From Pseudomonas pudica (GTDB taxonomy: Bacteria; Pseudomonadota; Gammaproteobacteria; Pseudomonadales; Pseudomonadaceae): a DNA stretch of 64,000 nt. Under the pieces are notes generated by a model. It was not told where the DNA came from, searched no databases, and worked only from the letters and a program-made list of their open reading frames with translations. Position numbers and translations under genes: made by a program. Positions 33,159 through 42,454 of this stretch are shown here, in pieces; the first letter of the stretch is position 1, and the number at the start of each line of letters is the position of its first letter. The DNA lies in contig NZ_JADLJS010000015.1 of NCBI RefSeq assembly GCF_015680405.1, forward strand, positions 50,130 to 114,129, read 5' to 3'.

Positions 33159-35657
33159 ATGGAACACTCCAACCAATTGCCTTTGCAAGGCGTCAATGTC
33201 ATCGATTTCGGACAATACATCGCGGGCCCCGCAGTAGCGATGATTCTCGCTGATCTGGGAGCGACTGTCGTTCACATCGACCCGCAGGGAGGGCCTCTTT
33301 GGGATAGCCCGGCAAATGCCACGCTCAATCGCAACAAGCTGTGCATGCGCCTGGATCTGAAAACGCCAGAGGGGCTGCATCAGGCTCGCGAACTCATCTC
33401 CCGTGCCGATATCGTGATCGAAAATTTCCGGCCTGGTGTCATGCCCAGGTTGGGCCTCGATTTCGCAGAGCTGCGGCGTGCTCGTCCTGAGTTGATCACG
33501 TTGTCGATTCCAGGGTTTGCCAGTGATGACGAACTGCGTGCGCAATGGCGTGCTACCGAGGCGGTGATCGCTTCGGCCTCCGGTGTGTTCACCGACATGG
33601 GTCAGAACCGCGTACTGATGGGTATCAACCCTAGTTTCTCGCCGCTTCCCCTGGCGTCTGCGTACGGCACCATGCTTGCTGTATCTTCTGTAGTGCTTGC
33701 TCTGCAGGCGCGTGAAAAGAATGGCATTGGCGATCAGATCGAAGTTCCCTTGGCATCAGCGGTGATGGAAGGTCTGTCGTACAACTCGATCAAGATCGAT
33801 GGTTACCCGCTGCGCTACAAGACCCTGCGAGAGAAGGAGAGTGAGCGTCGTCGCGCCGAGAAGCTGCCGATGAACTTGAGCTATCAGGATCTGCAGGAGT
33901 TCCTCGACCCGTTCTACCGTACCTATGAATGTGCGGATGGTCGTAAATTCTACGCCGTTTGCCCATCGCATCGTGAGCATGCCAAGCGCTGTCTGCAGGC
34001 TATGGGCATCTACGAGGAAATGGTTGCCGCCGGTTTGCCCAAGGTTGATGACCCCTACCTGCCCATTGACCAGTGGCAAGGTAATGCATCGTTGGGTGTC
34101 TACCCGTTGCCTGCTGATTGGGCCGCACGCATTTCCGCGCGGATGAAAGAAGTATTCCTGACCAAGACAGCGGCGGAGTGGGAAGTCATCTTCGGTGAGG
34201 GGCGTTTCCCTGGGGCTCCGCACAGGTCGACCCAGGAGTGGCTCCATGACGAGCATTCGAATACTGCCGGGCTGATCGTTGAGGTCAATGATCGCGAGTT
34301 TGGCGTCATGAAACAGCCTGGCCCAATTGCCTGGTTGGAGGGGTGCTCAGAGCCAACGCTGAAACCAATTTCGCGTCGCGAGGTGAGCTATGAGCAAGCG
34401 TTGGCAACACTTTCCGAGCGTGCGGCTCCTGCCTTGCCGCCTGCCAAGCTCGACAAACCTGCCGGCTGGCTTGAAGGCGTCAAGATTCTAGACCTGACCA
34501 ACGTCATCGCGGGGCCCCACTCGACGTCGTTCCTGGGCCGCTTCGGGGCAGATGTCATCAAGCTCGACCCCGTCGTTCCTAACTATGATCCCTGGAATAC
34601 CGTGGTCTTCGGTATGTCTTCGGCACGGGGCAAGGAAAGTGTACTGGTTGACTTGAACTCTTCCGAATGGCGAGAGGTGTTCAATCGTCTTGTGCGGGAG
34701 GTCGATGTCATCGTCATGAACGCGCCCGATCGCCAACTGGCACCGCTGGGCCTGGATGAGGCCAGCCTTCAGGCGGTGAATCCTGGGGTGATCTTCTGCC
34801 AGCTCGATTGTTTCGGTGGGCCCCGCCGTGGCCCTCGCACCGATTATCTGGGGTATGACGATCTCATCCAGGCCACGACCGGGATCATGCTGCGTTTTGG
34901 TGGTGGCATGGAAACCCCGGAAGAACATGCCCACGTCGGTACCATCGACGTAATGTGTGGATTTGCTGCCGCGCTGGGCGTCGCAACGGCGCTTTATCGC
35001 AAACACCACTCCGGCGAAGTCTACCGGGCGCGCACCTCTCTGGCTTCACTGGGGAATCTGGTGCAGATCCCGTTCTGCTATGACTACGCAGGTCGAGCGC
35101 CATTCAATGAACCGTCCGGGCGCGACGTGGTTGGCTACAGCGATCTTTCTCGCTTCTACAAGACGGCGGATGGCTGGATCTACCTGGATGCGTCCGAGCC
35201 AGAACTGCACAAATTCGCCGACATCACAGAGTTCAGCGGCTTGGCGTCCGCCAGTGATCGCGCTGCCTGTCTGCAAGCGGTCATTGCCCGCATGAGCAGC
35301 TCTTTCCTTCAGGAGCGTCTGCAGGCGGCCAACATCGCTGCCGCGGTGCCGGACAACATCGATCACCTGCGCAGCCAGTACAGCCGTGCCGCTGATGGCC
35401 TGCCAGGTACCGAGAATGGCAGCTACTCCTTCAGCGTCTACAGCGACCATCCGAGCGGACACCGTGTCACGCAGCTGGACCCCTACGCCATTCGTCCGCG
35501 GGTAGCGTGTATTCGAGCGCTACCTCCCGCTGAGAAGTTTGGCACTTCGACCCGCAAGGTGCTGGGCCGCTACGGCTATACCGAGGCCCAGATTCAGTCA
35601 CTCTTGGACGCCGGCGCAATTGGCGAATCCTGGAGTGAGGAATATCTGCCGAGCTGA
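33159..35657 (+). CDS. Two-domain class III CoA-transferase (CaiB/BaiF family)
   Basis: 832 residues made of two homologous halves. Each starts with the family opening: GVNVIDFGQYIAGPAVAMIL at about residue 9, and GVKILDLTNVIAGPHSTSFL at about residue 440. Single CaiB/BaiF proteins are about 400 residues and work as interlocked dimers, so this is a fused dimer. The nucleophilic aspartate is present in the second half (YDDLIQATTG, Asp567), but the matching position in the first half is Glu134 (TEAVIASASG). The enzyme moves CoA between carboxylic acids; the substrate is not evident, and no dehydrogenase or thiolase sits beside it. Confidence 0.88.
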   Translation: MEHSNQLPLQGVNVIDFGQYIAGPAVAMILADLGATVVHIDPQGGPLWDSPANATLNRNKLCMRLDLKTPEGLHQARELISRADIVIENFRPGVMPRLGLDFAELRRARPELITLSIPGFASDDELRAQWRATEAVIASASGVFTDMGQNRVLMGINPSFSPLPLASAYGTMLAVSSVVLALQAREKNGIGDQIEVPLASAVMEGLSYNSIKIDGYPLRYKTLREKESERRRAEKLPMNLSYQDLQEFLDPFYRTYECADGRKFYAVCPSHREHAKRCLQAMGIYEEMVAAGLPKVDDPYLPIDQWQGNASLGVYPLPADWAARISARMKEVFLTKTAAEWEVIFGEGRFPGAPHRSTQEWLHDEHSNTAGLIVEVNDREFGVMKQPGPIAWLEGCSEPTLKPISRREVSYEQALATLSERAAPALPPAKLDKPAGWLEGVKILDLTNVIAGPHSTSFLGRFGADVIKLDPVVPNYDPWNTVVFGMSSARGKESVLVDLNSSEWREVFNRLVREVDVIVMNAPDRQLAPLGLDEASLQAVNPGVIFCQLDCFGGPRRGPRTDYLGYDDLIQATTGIMLRFGGGMETPEEHAHVGTIDVMCGFAAALGVATALYRKHHSGEVYRARTSLASLGNLVQIPFCYDYAGRAPFNEPSGRDVVGYSDLSRFYKTADGWIYLDASEPELHKFADITEFSGLASASDRAACLQAVIARMSSSFLQERLQAANIAAAVPDNIDHLRSQYSRAADGLPGTENGSYSFSVYSDHPSGHRVTQLDPYAIRPRVACIRALPPAEKFGTSTRKVLGRYGYTEAQIQSLLDAGAIGESWSEEYLPS

Positions 35658-35863
35658 CTGCCGCCAGGCACGCATCTTTTGTGGCATTGACTTCCGCATC
35701 CAGTCCTTTGCGTTGTTGGCCATGAGGCTTTCAAGGCTTTTGATAAGCCAGGTGCGAGAGTTGGTTTGGTTTTGGCAGGGGTGGCCCCACCCAATCGCCA
35801 CCCCTTCATGGCGTTCACTTCCAATACAAAACATGTCAGTACGGGAAGGTTTCCTGGTCTCAG

Positions 35864-36361
35864 CTACTTCCGCTTGAAAGCTTCCCGGCGAGACTCGCGC
35901 TCAGCGAGGAAACGATTGCTGATCATCGCTTCCAAGTCCTTGCGCTCTACAGGGGCGCCGCAGTGAGGACAAACGCTGGCCACGCCAACATCATGGCCGC
36001 AGGCGCGGTGCACGTAATGCACGGCCACCCCCTCATCCGGGTGCTTGCACCACTTCTCGCCCCATGCGCGTAGCGCGTAGATCACGGGATAGAAGTCCCA
36101 GCCCTTGTCGGTCAGATGGTATTCGTAGCGCAGCGGCTTTTCGCTGTAGGGCCGGCGTTTGACCAGTCCGTTCGCCTCCAGCGCTTTCAGGCGTGAAGTC
36201 AGCATCTGGGGCGTGGCGGTGGTCTGGATCTGCATTTCCTCGAAGCGTGTCGCCCCCATGTACAGCTCACGCAGGACCAGGATGGTCCATTTGTCGCCCA
36301 CCGAATCCATCGAGCGTGCCACCGGGCACACCGTATTGCTTGTCTCGTCCTGCATCGGCAT
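35864..36361 (-). CDS. HxlR-family regulator with cysteine-rich C-terminal tail
   Basis: 165 residues. The MarR-like winged helix is typical of HxlR: CPVARSMDSVGDKWTILVLR with the conserved N-terminal cysteine, then ATPQMLTSRLKALEANGLVK and YHLTDKGWDFYPV. Residues about 120-140 (RACGHDVGVASVCPHCG) look like a small zinc ribbon. It is divergent from the isochorismatase/MFS operon (36572) and likely controls it. I use the ATG at 36361; a GTG three bases upstream is also possible. Confidence 0.87.
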   Translation of the reverse strand: MPMQDETSNTVCPVARSMDSVGDKWTILVLRELYMGATRFEEMQIQTTATPQMLTSRLKALEANGLVKRRPYSEKPLRYEYHLTDKGWDFYPVIYALRAWGEKWCKHPDEGVAVHYVHRACGHDVGVASVCPHCGAPVERKDLEAMISNRFLAERESRREAFKRK

Positions 36362-36571
36362 CACGCTGTTTTCTCCATGGAAACTATTGTTTTCATAGTA
36401 ACGCAGCGAGGATGGCTATGTCGCATGGATTACTGCTCAAAGCCTCATTACTATTGACGCTATGAAAATCATAGTTAATATTGGGCCTGTGCCGCTTACG
36501 CTATCGCAACGGGGCAGTTGCCCGTTCAGCATAAGTCCCGGAACGCCTCTCCTTTCACCTGGAGCACCGTC

Positions 36572-37198
36572 ATGACCCATCCTGTGTATGCCCCGGAGCG
36601 GACCGCTTTGTTGCTGGTCGACCCCTACAACGACTTCCTGTCCGATGGCGGCAAGCTGTATCCCATGCTCAGAAGCGTCGCGGACGAGGTTGAACTACTC
36701 GACAACCTGCGCATGACCGTTGCCGCCGCGCGAGGGCAAAGTATTCAGGTGTACTACGTGCCTCATCGGCGCTGGCAGCCCGGCGACTACGCCAACTGGG
36801 ATCACCCCAATCCGACCCAACGCCTGATTCAGCAACGACATACTTTTGCCAAGGGGTCCTGGGGCGGCGAATGGCATCCCGACTTCGTACCGCAAGAGAG
36901 CGACATCATCATCCAGGAACACTGGGGACAAAGCGGGTTCGCCAATACCGACCTCGACTTCCAGCTCAAGCAGCGAGGCATCACACATGTGATCGTCGTC
37001 GGCCTGCTGGCGAACACCTGCATCGAATCGACCGCACGCTTCGCCATGGAACTGGGTTATCACGTCACGCTGGTACGCGATGCAACAGCCGCCTTCAGCA
37101 AGGAAATGATGCACGCGGCGCACGAACTGAACGGGCCGACGTTTGCGCACAGCATCGTCGAAACCCGCGAGCTCGTGCAGACTTTGCAACAGCAGTGA
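36572..37198 (+). CDS. Isochorismatase-like cysteine hydrolase
   Basis: 208 residues from the ATG at 36572, which follows GGAGCACCGTC. Triad candidates are Asp in LLLVDPYNDFL (residue about 17), Lys in RHTFAKGSWGGEW, and Cys in VVGLLANTCIESTARFAMEL. The cis-peptide region fits the family. Members hydrolyse isochorismate, nicotinamide or carbamoyl compounds; the substrate here is unknown. The MFS gene begins 12 bases later. Confidence 0.87.
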   Translation: MTHPVYAPERTALLLVDPYNDFLSDGGKLYPMLRSVADEVELLDNLRMTVAAARGQSIQVYYVPHRRWQPGDYANWDHPNPTQRLIQQRHTFAKGSWGGEWHPDFVPQESDIIIQEHWGQSGFANTDLDFQLKQRGITHVIVVGLLANTCIESTARFAMELGYHVTLVRDATAAFSKEMMHAAHELNGPTFAHSIVETRELVQTLQQQ

Positions 37199-37210
37199 AG
37201 GGGCTGCGTC

Positions 37211-38419
37211 ATGTCAGCCTCTTGCGCAGCGCCGATGGGAGTTTCCGGCCGCCTTGTCACGCTCATGGCCCTGTGCTGCGCGCTGGCGGTCTCGACCATC
37301 TACTACCACCAGCCGCTTTTGCCCCAGATGGCCGCATCGTTTGGCCTGGCACCGACACAGGCCGGCCTGATTGCCACGCTGACGCAGTTTGGTTATGCGC
37401 TAGGCCTGGTGTTCATCGTGCCGCTCGCCGATTGTCGACAGCCACGCCAACTCGCGCTGCTGGCCATCGCGGGAAATGCCTTGGCCCTGCTTCTTTGCGC
37501 CGTGGCACCGACCTTCTCAATGCTGTGCGTGAGCAGCCTTCTAGTCGGTGTGACGGCGATCACTGCACAGCTCATCATCCCTTGCCTGTCGGGGTTGGCC
37601 ACTCCGGCTGAGCGGGGTCGTATCGTCGGCAGCCTGCTCAGCGGCCTCTCCGCAGGCCTTTTGCTGGCGCGCATGCTCGGTGGCTTCGCCGGCGCGCATA
37701 CGGGGTGGAGAGCCGTCTTCGTGCTGGCCTCGCTCAGCGATGTCCTGCTGCTGGTCATCGTTGCCAAGCGCCTGCCCGCCAGCACAAGCCTTCAGACGAT
37801 AAGCTACACCTGGCTCCTGGGTTCGCTGGGAAGCCTGATCAGGCAGGAAGGCGTGCTGCGTTACTGCGCGGCGAGCGGCCTGCTGATGTTCGCCGCATTC
37901 AGTGCGCTGTGGGCCTCGCTTGCCGCGCTGTTGGCACAACCCCCCTACGGACTCGATTCCGCCACAATCGGTCTGTTTGGCCTGGTCGCGCTGTTGGGCA
38001 TCGTCGTGTCGCCGCATATTGGGGCGCTAACCGATCGTCTGGGCGCGCGCACCATGGTGCTCGCCGGCGCAATGGCCCTCGTCCTGGGGTTCGCATGCAT
38101 TGCAGCAAGCGGGCAACATCTTGGCTGGCTGATCCTCGGTATGCTGCTGCTCGATATGGGCAATCGTGCCGGGCTGGTTGCCAACCAGGCACGGGTATTC
38201 ACCCTCAGAGCCGAGGACCGGAGCCGGCTTAATACCGTATTCATGGGGTCGTATTTTCTGGGGGGAGCGATCGGCGCCGCATTGGGGAATTACGGCGTGC
38301 ACCGGGCAGGCTGGATCGGCCTTGCCGCTGTTGGCATCCTGCTGTCTTTTGCGGCCATGGCGATCAATGCTCTTGCACCCCGTGAGTCGAGCTCGACGAT
38401 GGACGAGGCTAGTCTATGA
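37211..38419 (+). CDS. MFS exporter
   Basis: 402 residues with about twelve hydrophobic segments. It resembles YnfM/Bcr-type drug-proton antiporters: STIYYHQPLLPQMAASFGLA, then PLADCRQPRQLALLAIAGNA in place of the usual GxxxDRxGRR loop, and ALTDRLGARTMVLAGAMALV in the second half. The loop 2-3 motif has degenerated (ADCRQPRQ). Its stop overlaps the start of the next frame (ATGA). It may export a product of the adjacent hydrolase. Confidence 0.85.
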   Translation: MSASCAAPMGVSGRLVTLMALCCALAVSTIYYHQPLLPQMAASFGLAPTQAGLIATLTQFGYALGLVFIVPLADCRQPRQLALLAIAGNALALLLCAVAPTFSMLCVSSLLVGVTAITAQLIIPCLSGLATPAERGRIVGSLLSGLSAGLLLARMLGGFAGAHTGWRAVFVLASLSDVLLLVIVAKRLPASTSLQTISYTWLLGSLGSLIRQEGVLRYCAASGLLMFAAFSALWASLAALLAQPPYGLDSATIGLFGLVALLGIVVSPHIGALTDRLGARTMVLAGAMALVLGFACIAASGQHLGWLILGMLLLDMGNRAGLVANQARVFTLRAEDRSRLNTVFMGSYFLGGAIGAALGNYGVHRAGWIGLAAVGILLSFAAMAINALAPRESSSTMDEASL

Positions 38420-38718
38420 GCGATTCAGAAACGACGCGACAGCGCACCTTTGCTGGTTTGCTCCAGCGTGGGTCCTGGCCTGAACGATTCGATGAACTGG
38501 CCGATACCCATGGCGTTCCCTATGCGCAGCGCTACTTTATCGAAGGTGCGCCGCTGCGCGTTATTCAGTCCCTCGTTCCCACGCTGAAGATCGATGTGGT
38601 GGTGGTCGGCGTGGTGCAGCCCAGGCGCTGGGCCAAGCTGATCGGCGATACTACCGAACGGTTCGTCAATCATGCCTCGTGCAGCATTCTGAGAGTCAGG
38701 CTCACATCAGCAGATTGA
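38416..38718 (+). CDS. Universal-stress-protein fragment (C-terminal half), coupled to the MFS gene
   Basis: 100 residues. From about residue 22 the sequence matches the C-terminal half of the second domain of UspE-type proteins: RFDELADTHGV, YFIEGAPLRVIQSLVPTLKI, DVVVVGVVQPRR, then IGDTTERFVNHASCSILRVR. A Usp domain is about 140 residues, so the N-terminal strand and helix are missing; the first 20 residues are unrelated. The ATGA overlap means it is probably translated. Function is doubtful and it may be a gene relic. Confidence 0.6.
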   Translation: MSDSETTRQRTFAGLLQRGSWPERFDELADTHGVPYAQRYFIEGAPLRVIQSLVPTLKIDVVVVGVVQPRRWAKLIGDTTERFVNHASCSILRVRLTSAD

Positions 38719-38870
38719 TTCAGGCGGTATCGCCGGCTCGGCCGTGGCGAATCACTTTGGCAACTTACGCCGCCATCCCCAGTTTGACTTGATAAAAGCC
38801 AAGCACAGGTCAGTTTTACGACGCCGCCCGCGGTCGAGGTGGTGGGCCCTGGAGTGGCGCCGCCTGATGC

Positions 38871-39090
38871 GTGGCTGGTGTTTCCAACTATGTCCTGGTT
38901 CAGACGCTCCAGCAGCTGCAGCGTGTCATTGGCGGGCCTGCCGATCTGCTCGGTGGTGCAGAGCCACATTGCCCTGACGACGGGCAGGGAATGGTCATTG
39001 CCTTCAACGCTGCGTTCATTGCTGTGGCGTTGCTGTTTGTCGTAGCGGTGCCGTTGCTGGTTTGCATAAGATGGTTTTGGCGCGCGGGCC
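38871..39090 (+). pseudogene. Possible C-terminal remnant of a DHA2-type MFS transporter
   Basis: A frame reads GMVIAFNAAFIAVALLFVVA followed by VPLLVCIRWFWR, resembling the last helix of EmrB-type transporters. The sequence before it is not alignable by eye and no start or ribosome-binding site is seen. The rest of 38719-39143 shows no gene. Confidence 0.3.
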
Positions 39091-39143
39091 TAGAGGCGCC
39101 AAGACAGCTCTGGCCAGCATCGAGCCAAGGCTGTCCGTTACCT

Positions 39144-40445
39144 TCAGGCGATAAGGTCCACTGCCAGCTGGAAGGCTACCCATAACGCCAAGCCAGTGGC
39201 GAATGCCAGCGCGATGTTTTCGAACCAGTTGTTGCGGTACGCCTTGCCCAGCAGCGATTTCTGGTTGGACATGATCAGCAGGCCCAGTGAGATCACGGGC
39301 AGGCCGATGATGTTCAGCGCGCTGACACCGATGGTGAGGGTCACGAAGTCCGGCATGCCCGGGATCGACCAGACCAGTGGGGTCACCAGGATGAACAACA
39401 TGAACCATTTGTGCATTGGGTCGTTGTGGAATTCCTTTCCATAGCGTTCGCGCCGCCCGGGTTTCACATGCTGGAAAGCGTCGGTGATCAGCATGGGAAA
39501 CGCAGTGGTCTTGCCGGAAATGCTGGCAAACAAGGTAGCGAACACGCCGACGAAGAAGATGTACCAGCCGATCGGGCCGAAGAACAGTTCCAGCGCCTTG
39601 CCCAGGTCGCCAAGCGTTTTTACCTCGATGCCGTTGGGCCGCAGGATTTCCGCGCCGACGATCCAGATCGCCAGGTTGATGACGATACCTACGAATACCG
39701 CGAACAGCAGGTCGTTGCGTTGGATGCGTTTGTGTTGCGGGCCGACCCAGCCTTTTTCACGCATGACATAAGGGTGCACGAAGTTGGCTACCGAACCTGC
39801 CACGGCACCGATCACCGATACCGCTACCAGCAATGCGCCGTGAACGCCTTCATCGGCTGGAATGCTGAAGCCGATGGTGCCTTTGACGATACCCGCCACG
39901 TCGGGGCCGGACATCACCGCCAGCGCCAGGAACGCCAGGGTCATGACCGCCAGCAGTAATTTCATGACCCCTTCGATCATGGTGTAGATGTTGCGCCCCA
40001 CCAGCATCCACACGGCCAGCACCACGGCCATGGAGCACAGCAGTGGGTGGTCGATCCGCAGCAGCATCGCCAGCGCTTCCCCCGCACCCTTGATCATGTA
40101 GGCGTTCATCAGGTGCCCCATCAACAGGGCATAGGCCAACATGAACCAGGCGAACACCGGGTGCAGCTGCGCATAGCCCTGCAGAATGGTCATCCCTTGG
40201 TTATTGCACAGCTGGAAGCGGGCGATGATGTTTACGATCAGGTACCGGAGCAGGAGCGAAACGGCCAGCACCCACATCATGGCGTAACCGTAGTTCGCCC
40301 CGGCGACAGATGAAGTTATCAGATCTCCTGCCCCCAACCACGACAGAACCGCGATGACGCCGGGGCCAAGCAATCTGATCAGCTTTGACAGGCGATTTTG
40401 AGAGCGTACGGCAGTTTTTCCCTCGACAGAAGGTATGCTCGACAT
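39144..40445 (-). CDS. Nramp-related metal-ion transporter
   Basis: 433 residues with about eleven hydrophobic segments. The fold matches Nramp (opening KLIRLLGPGVIAVLSWLGAG), but the metal-binding DPGN of TM1 reads GAGDLITS. The TM6 A/M-x-x-H region reads NFVHPYVMREKGW, keeping the histidine. This divergence resembles Nramp-related carriers with altered metal preference. Transport of a divalent cation is likely; which one cannot be read. It is a single gene with its own start next to an AT-rich region at 40446-40540. Confidence 0.82.
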   Translation of the reverse strand: MSSIPSVEGKTAVRSQNRLSKLIRLLGPGVIAVLSWLGAGDLITSSVAGANYGYAMMWVLAVSLLLRYLIVNIIARFQLCNNQGMTILQGYAQLHPVFAWFMLAYALLMGHLMNAYMIKGAGEALAMLLRIDHPLLCSMAVVLAVWMLVGRNIYTMIEGVMKLLLAVMTLAFLALAVMSGPDVAGIVKGTIGFSIPADEGVHGALLVAVSVIGAVAGSVANFVHPYVMREKGWVGPQHKRIQRNDLLFAVFVGIVINLAIWIVGAEILRPNGIEVKTLGDLGKALELFFGPIGWYIFFVGVFATLFASISGKTTAFPMLITDAFQHVKPGRRERYGKEFHNDPMHKWFMLFILVTPLVWSIPGMPDFVTLTIGVSALNIIGLPVISLGLLIMSNQKSLLGKAYRNNWFENIALAFATGLALWVAFQLAVDLIA

Positions 40446-40612
40446 GGTGACTCCATTGTTTTTTTTGTGAGAGCGGAGCGTAGTCGAACATAGTAGATAG
40501 GATGTCGTACAACCTAAATTTCAACAAAGATATTTCTTGATGTTTCGAGGTAAGGTGCAATATCCAAAGAACGGTCGAGACGTCACTGACAGGCTTCATC
40601 AAGCAGTTGGGG

Positions 40613-40635
40613 AAGGCCGCATTTCTCGCGGCCTT
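40613..40635 (-). terminator. Hairpin terminator after the SDR gene
   Basis: AAGGCCGC, loop ATTTCTC, GCGGCCTT, 7 bases beyond the SDR stop. Confidence 0.55.
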
Positions 40636-40641
40636 TACCGG

Positions 40642-41394
40642 TTAGACCTGCGCTTGGCCACCGTCGACGAACAGTTCGGCCCCGTTGACGAAGCTGGCGT
40701 CGCTGGATGCCAGGAACAGAGCGGCTTTGGCAATCTCCTCAGGCTCGCCGACGCGCCCCAAGGGAATCTGCGATGCAAGGTAGTCCAGCAGGCCTTGTTG
40801 CTGAGCTGCGTCCGGGCCGGCGAGGTCTACCAGACCCGGGGTGCGAGTCGCGCCCGGGCTGATGGTGTTTACCCGGATGTTGCGATCTTTCAGGTCGAGG
40901 ATCCAGTTACGGGCGAAGGCACGCACTGCAGCCTTGGAGGCCGCATACACGCTGAATGCAGGTGTGCCCGAGCTGGCAGCAGTGGAGCCGGTCAAAATTA
41001 CCGAAGCGCCTTGAGCCAGAAGTGGCAACGCTTTCTGAACCGTGAACAGCGTACCTTTGACGTTACGATCAAAAGTGTCGTAGTAGTGTGCTTCAGAAAT
41101 GTCTCCCAATGGCAACATCGAGCCCCCCCCTGCGTTTGCGAACAACACGTCAATACGTCCGTGCTCTGCAGCCACCTGTTGGTAAAGGGCATCGAGTTCG
41201 TCCGGCTTGGAAGAATCCACTCGAACCCCTACCGCGCTGCCAATCTGTGCGACGGCGTTGTCCAGCTCCGCCTGGCGGCGCCCAGTGATGAATACTCGTG
41301 CGCCTTGTTGAGCGAAAAGCTTGGCGGTCGCCAGGCCAATGCCCGAGGTGCCGCCAGTCACGATTGCGATTTTGTTTTCAAGCTTGCCAGTCAT
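40642..41394 (-). CDS. Short-chain dehydrogenase/reductase
   Basis: 250 residues from the ATG at 41394. Classical SDR features are [20 protein letters not shown] (cofactor), NAGGG, the catalytic Ser in [15 protein letters not shown], and a C-terminal [12 protein letters not shown]. The arginines after the first strand ([10 protein letters not shown]) suggest NADPH. It is divergent from a LysR gene 100 bases away that probably controls it. Such SDR/LysR pairs often handle quinones or aldehydes; the substrate is unknown. Confidence 0.88.
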   Translation of the reverse strand: MTGKLENKIAIVTGGTSGIGLATAKLFAQQGARVFITGRRQAELDNAVAQIGSAVGVRVDSSKPDELDALYQQVAAEHGRIDVLFANAGGGSMLPLGDISEAHYYDTFDRNVKGTLFTVQKALPLLAQGASVILTGSTAASSGTPAFSVYAASKAAVRAFARNWILDLKDRNIRVNTISPGATRTPGLVDLAGPDAAQQQGLLDYLASQIPLGRVGEPEEIAKAALFLASSDASFVNGAELFVDGGQAQV

Positions 41395-41494
41395 GATCAA
41401 CTCCAGTGTTTGTGATGTTGCGTTGGGAGAAGCGTATCGACGGGCTGTAAAAACCAAAATAGAATTGTTGGAAACTTATCGTTGCAGAAATGAA

Positions 41495-42454
41495 ATGAGC
41501 AAACTTCCGGATTTTGAAGGGTTGGCAATGTTTGCCAAGGTAGCTGAGGAGGGCTCGTTCGCAGCTGCTGCCAGAGTCATGGGCGTTTCAGTGCCTACAG
41601 TATCCAGGGCGGTAGCACGGCTGGAGGAGCGACTGGGGGGGCGCCTGTTCAACCGCACGTCTCGGCAACTTTCATTGACCGAGTTCGGTCAGAGCATGGC
41701 TGGCAAGGCTGGGGAAATCTATCGACAGGCCGAAGAGGTGGAAGGCGAGGCGATGGAGCTCTCCGTTCGACCTCGTGGCCTGGTTCGCCTTGCGATCCCC
41801 ATGTCGTTCGGCTTGAGATGGGTCGCGCCCTTGATGCCGCAACTCTTTCGGCAATATCCAGAACTCTCGGTAGACCTCCATTTGTCCGACGCTTCGGTCG
41901 ACCTGATCGCCGATGGTTTTGACGCGGCCTTGAGGATCGCTGCGTTGCCCGACTCCTCATTGGTGGCGAGAAAACTGTGTGCCGTGACTCAGTTCCTTGT
42001 CGCCTCACCGGCCTACCTCAATCAGCACGGAAGGCCAAAGCATCCCCGAGAGCTGGCAAGTATGCCTTGCCTCAGCTACGCCTACCGTGCCCGGACGCAG
42101 GTCTGGAGATTCACGCATGCATCTGGAATAGAAGAGGATGTCGTGCCTACCGGGCCTTTGCGTGTCACTAATTCGGAGGCGATGCTTCCACTGTTGCTAG
42201 AAGGGATGGCCATCTCTGAACTGCCTGAGTTCATCGCGAGTGAGTATCTGATGGATGGGCGCCTGGAAAGAATCTTGCCGGAGTGGAGTATGACTCGGGG
42301 CGGTTTGTATTTCGTGACGCCGTCTGCGCGAACCCGGCCAGTGAAGATCAGAGCTGTTTCCGATTTCTTCTTTGAACACCTTTCCGCGCCGACCTGGCGT
42401 TGGGCGCCTGGGTATGAGTCATCAGGTGATATTCAGCGAGCAGGGCTTGAGTGA
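41495..42454 (+). CDS. LysR-family regulator, AaeR/PtxR-like group
   Basis: 319 residues from the ATG at 41495; the frame upstream crosses the divergent promoter. The HTH is SFAAAARVMGVSVPTVSRAV (residues about 21-40), then ARLEERLGGRLFNRTSRQLS, typical of the group that controls a divergent SDR or oxidoreductase. The effector domain ends with a 20-residue tail. Its 3' end overlaps the dead antitoxin gene on the opposite strand by about 30 bases. Confidence 0.87.
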   Translation: MSKLPDFEGLAMFAKVAEEGSFAAAARVMGVSVPTVSRAVARLEERLGGRLFNRTSRQLSLTEFGQSMAGKAGEIYRQAEEVEGEAMELSVRPRGLVRLAIPMSFGLRWVAPLMPQLFRQYPELSVDLHLSDASVDLIADGFDAALRIAALPDSSLVARKLCAVTQFLVASPAYLNQHGRPKHPRELASMPCLSYAYRARTQVWRFTHASGIEEDVVPTGPLRVTNSEAMLPLLLEGMAISELPEFIASEYLMDGRLERILPEWSMTRGGLYFVTPSARTRPVKIRAVSDFFFEHLSAPTWRWAPGYESSGDIQRAGLE

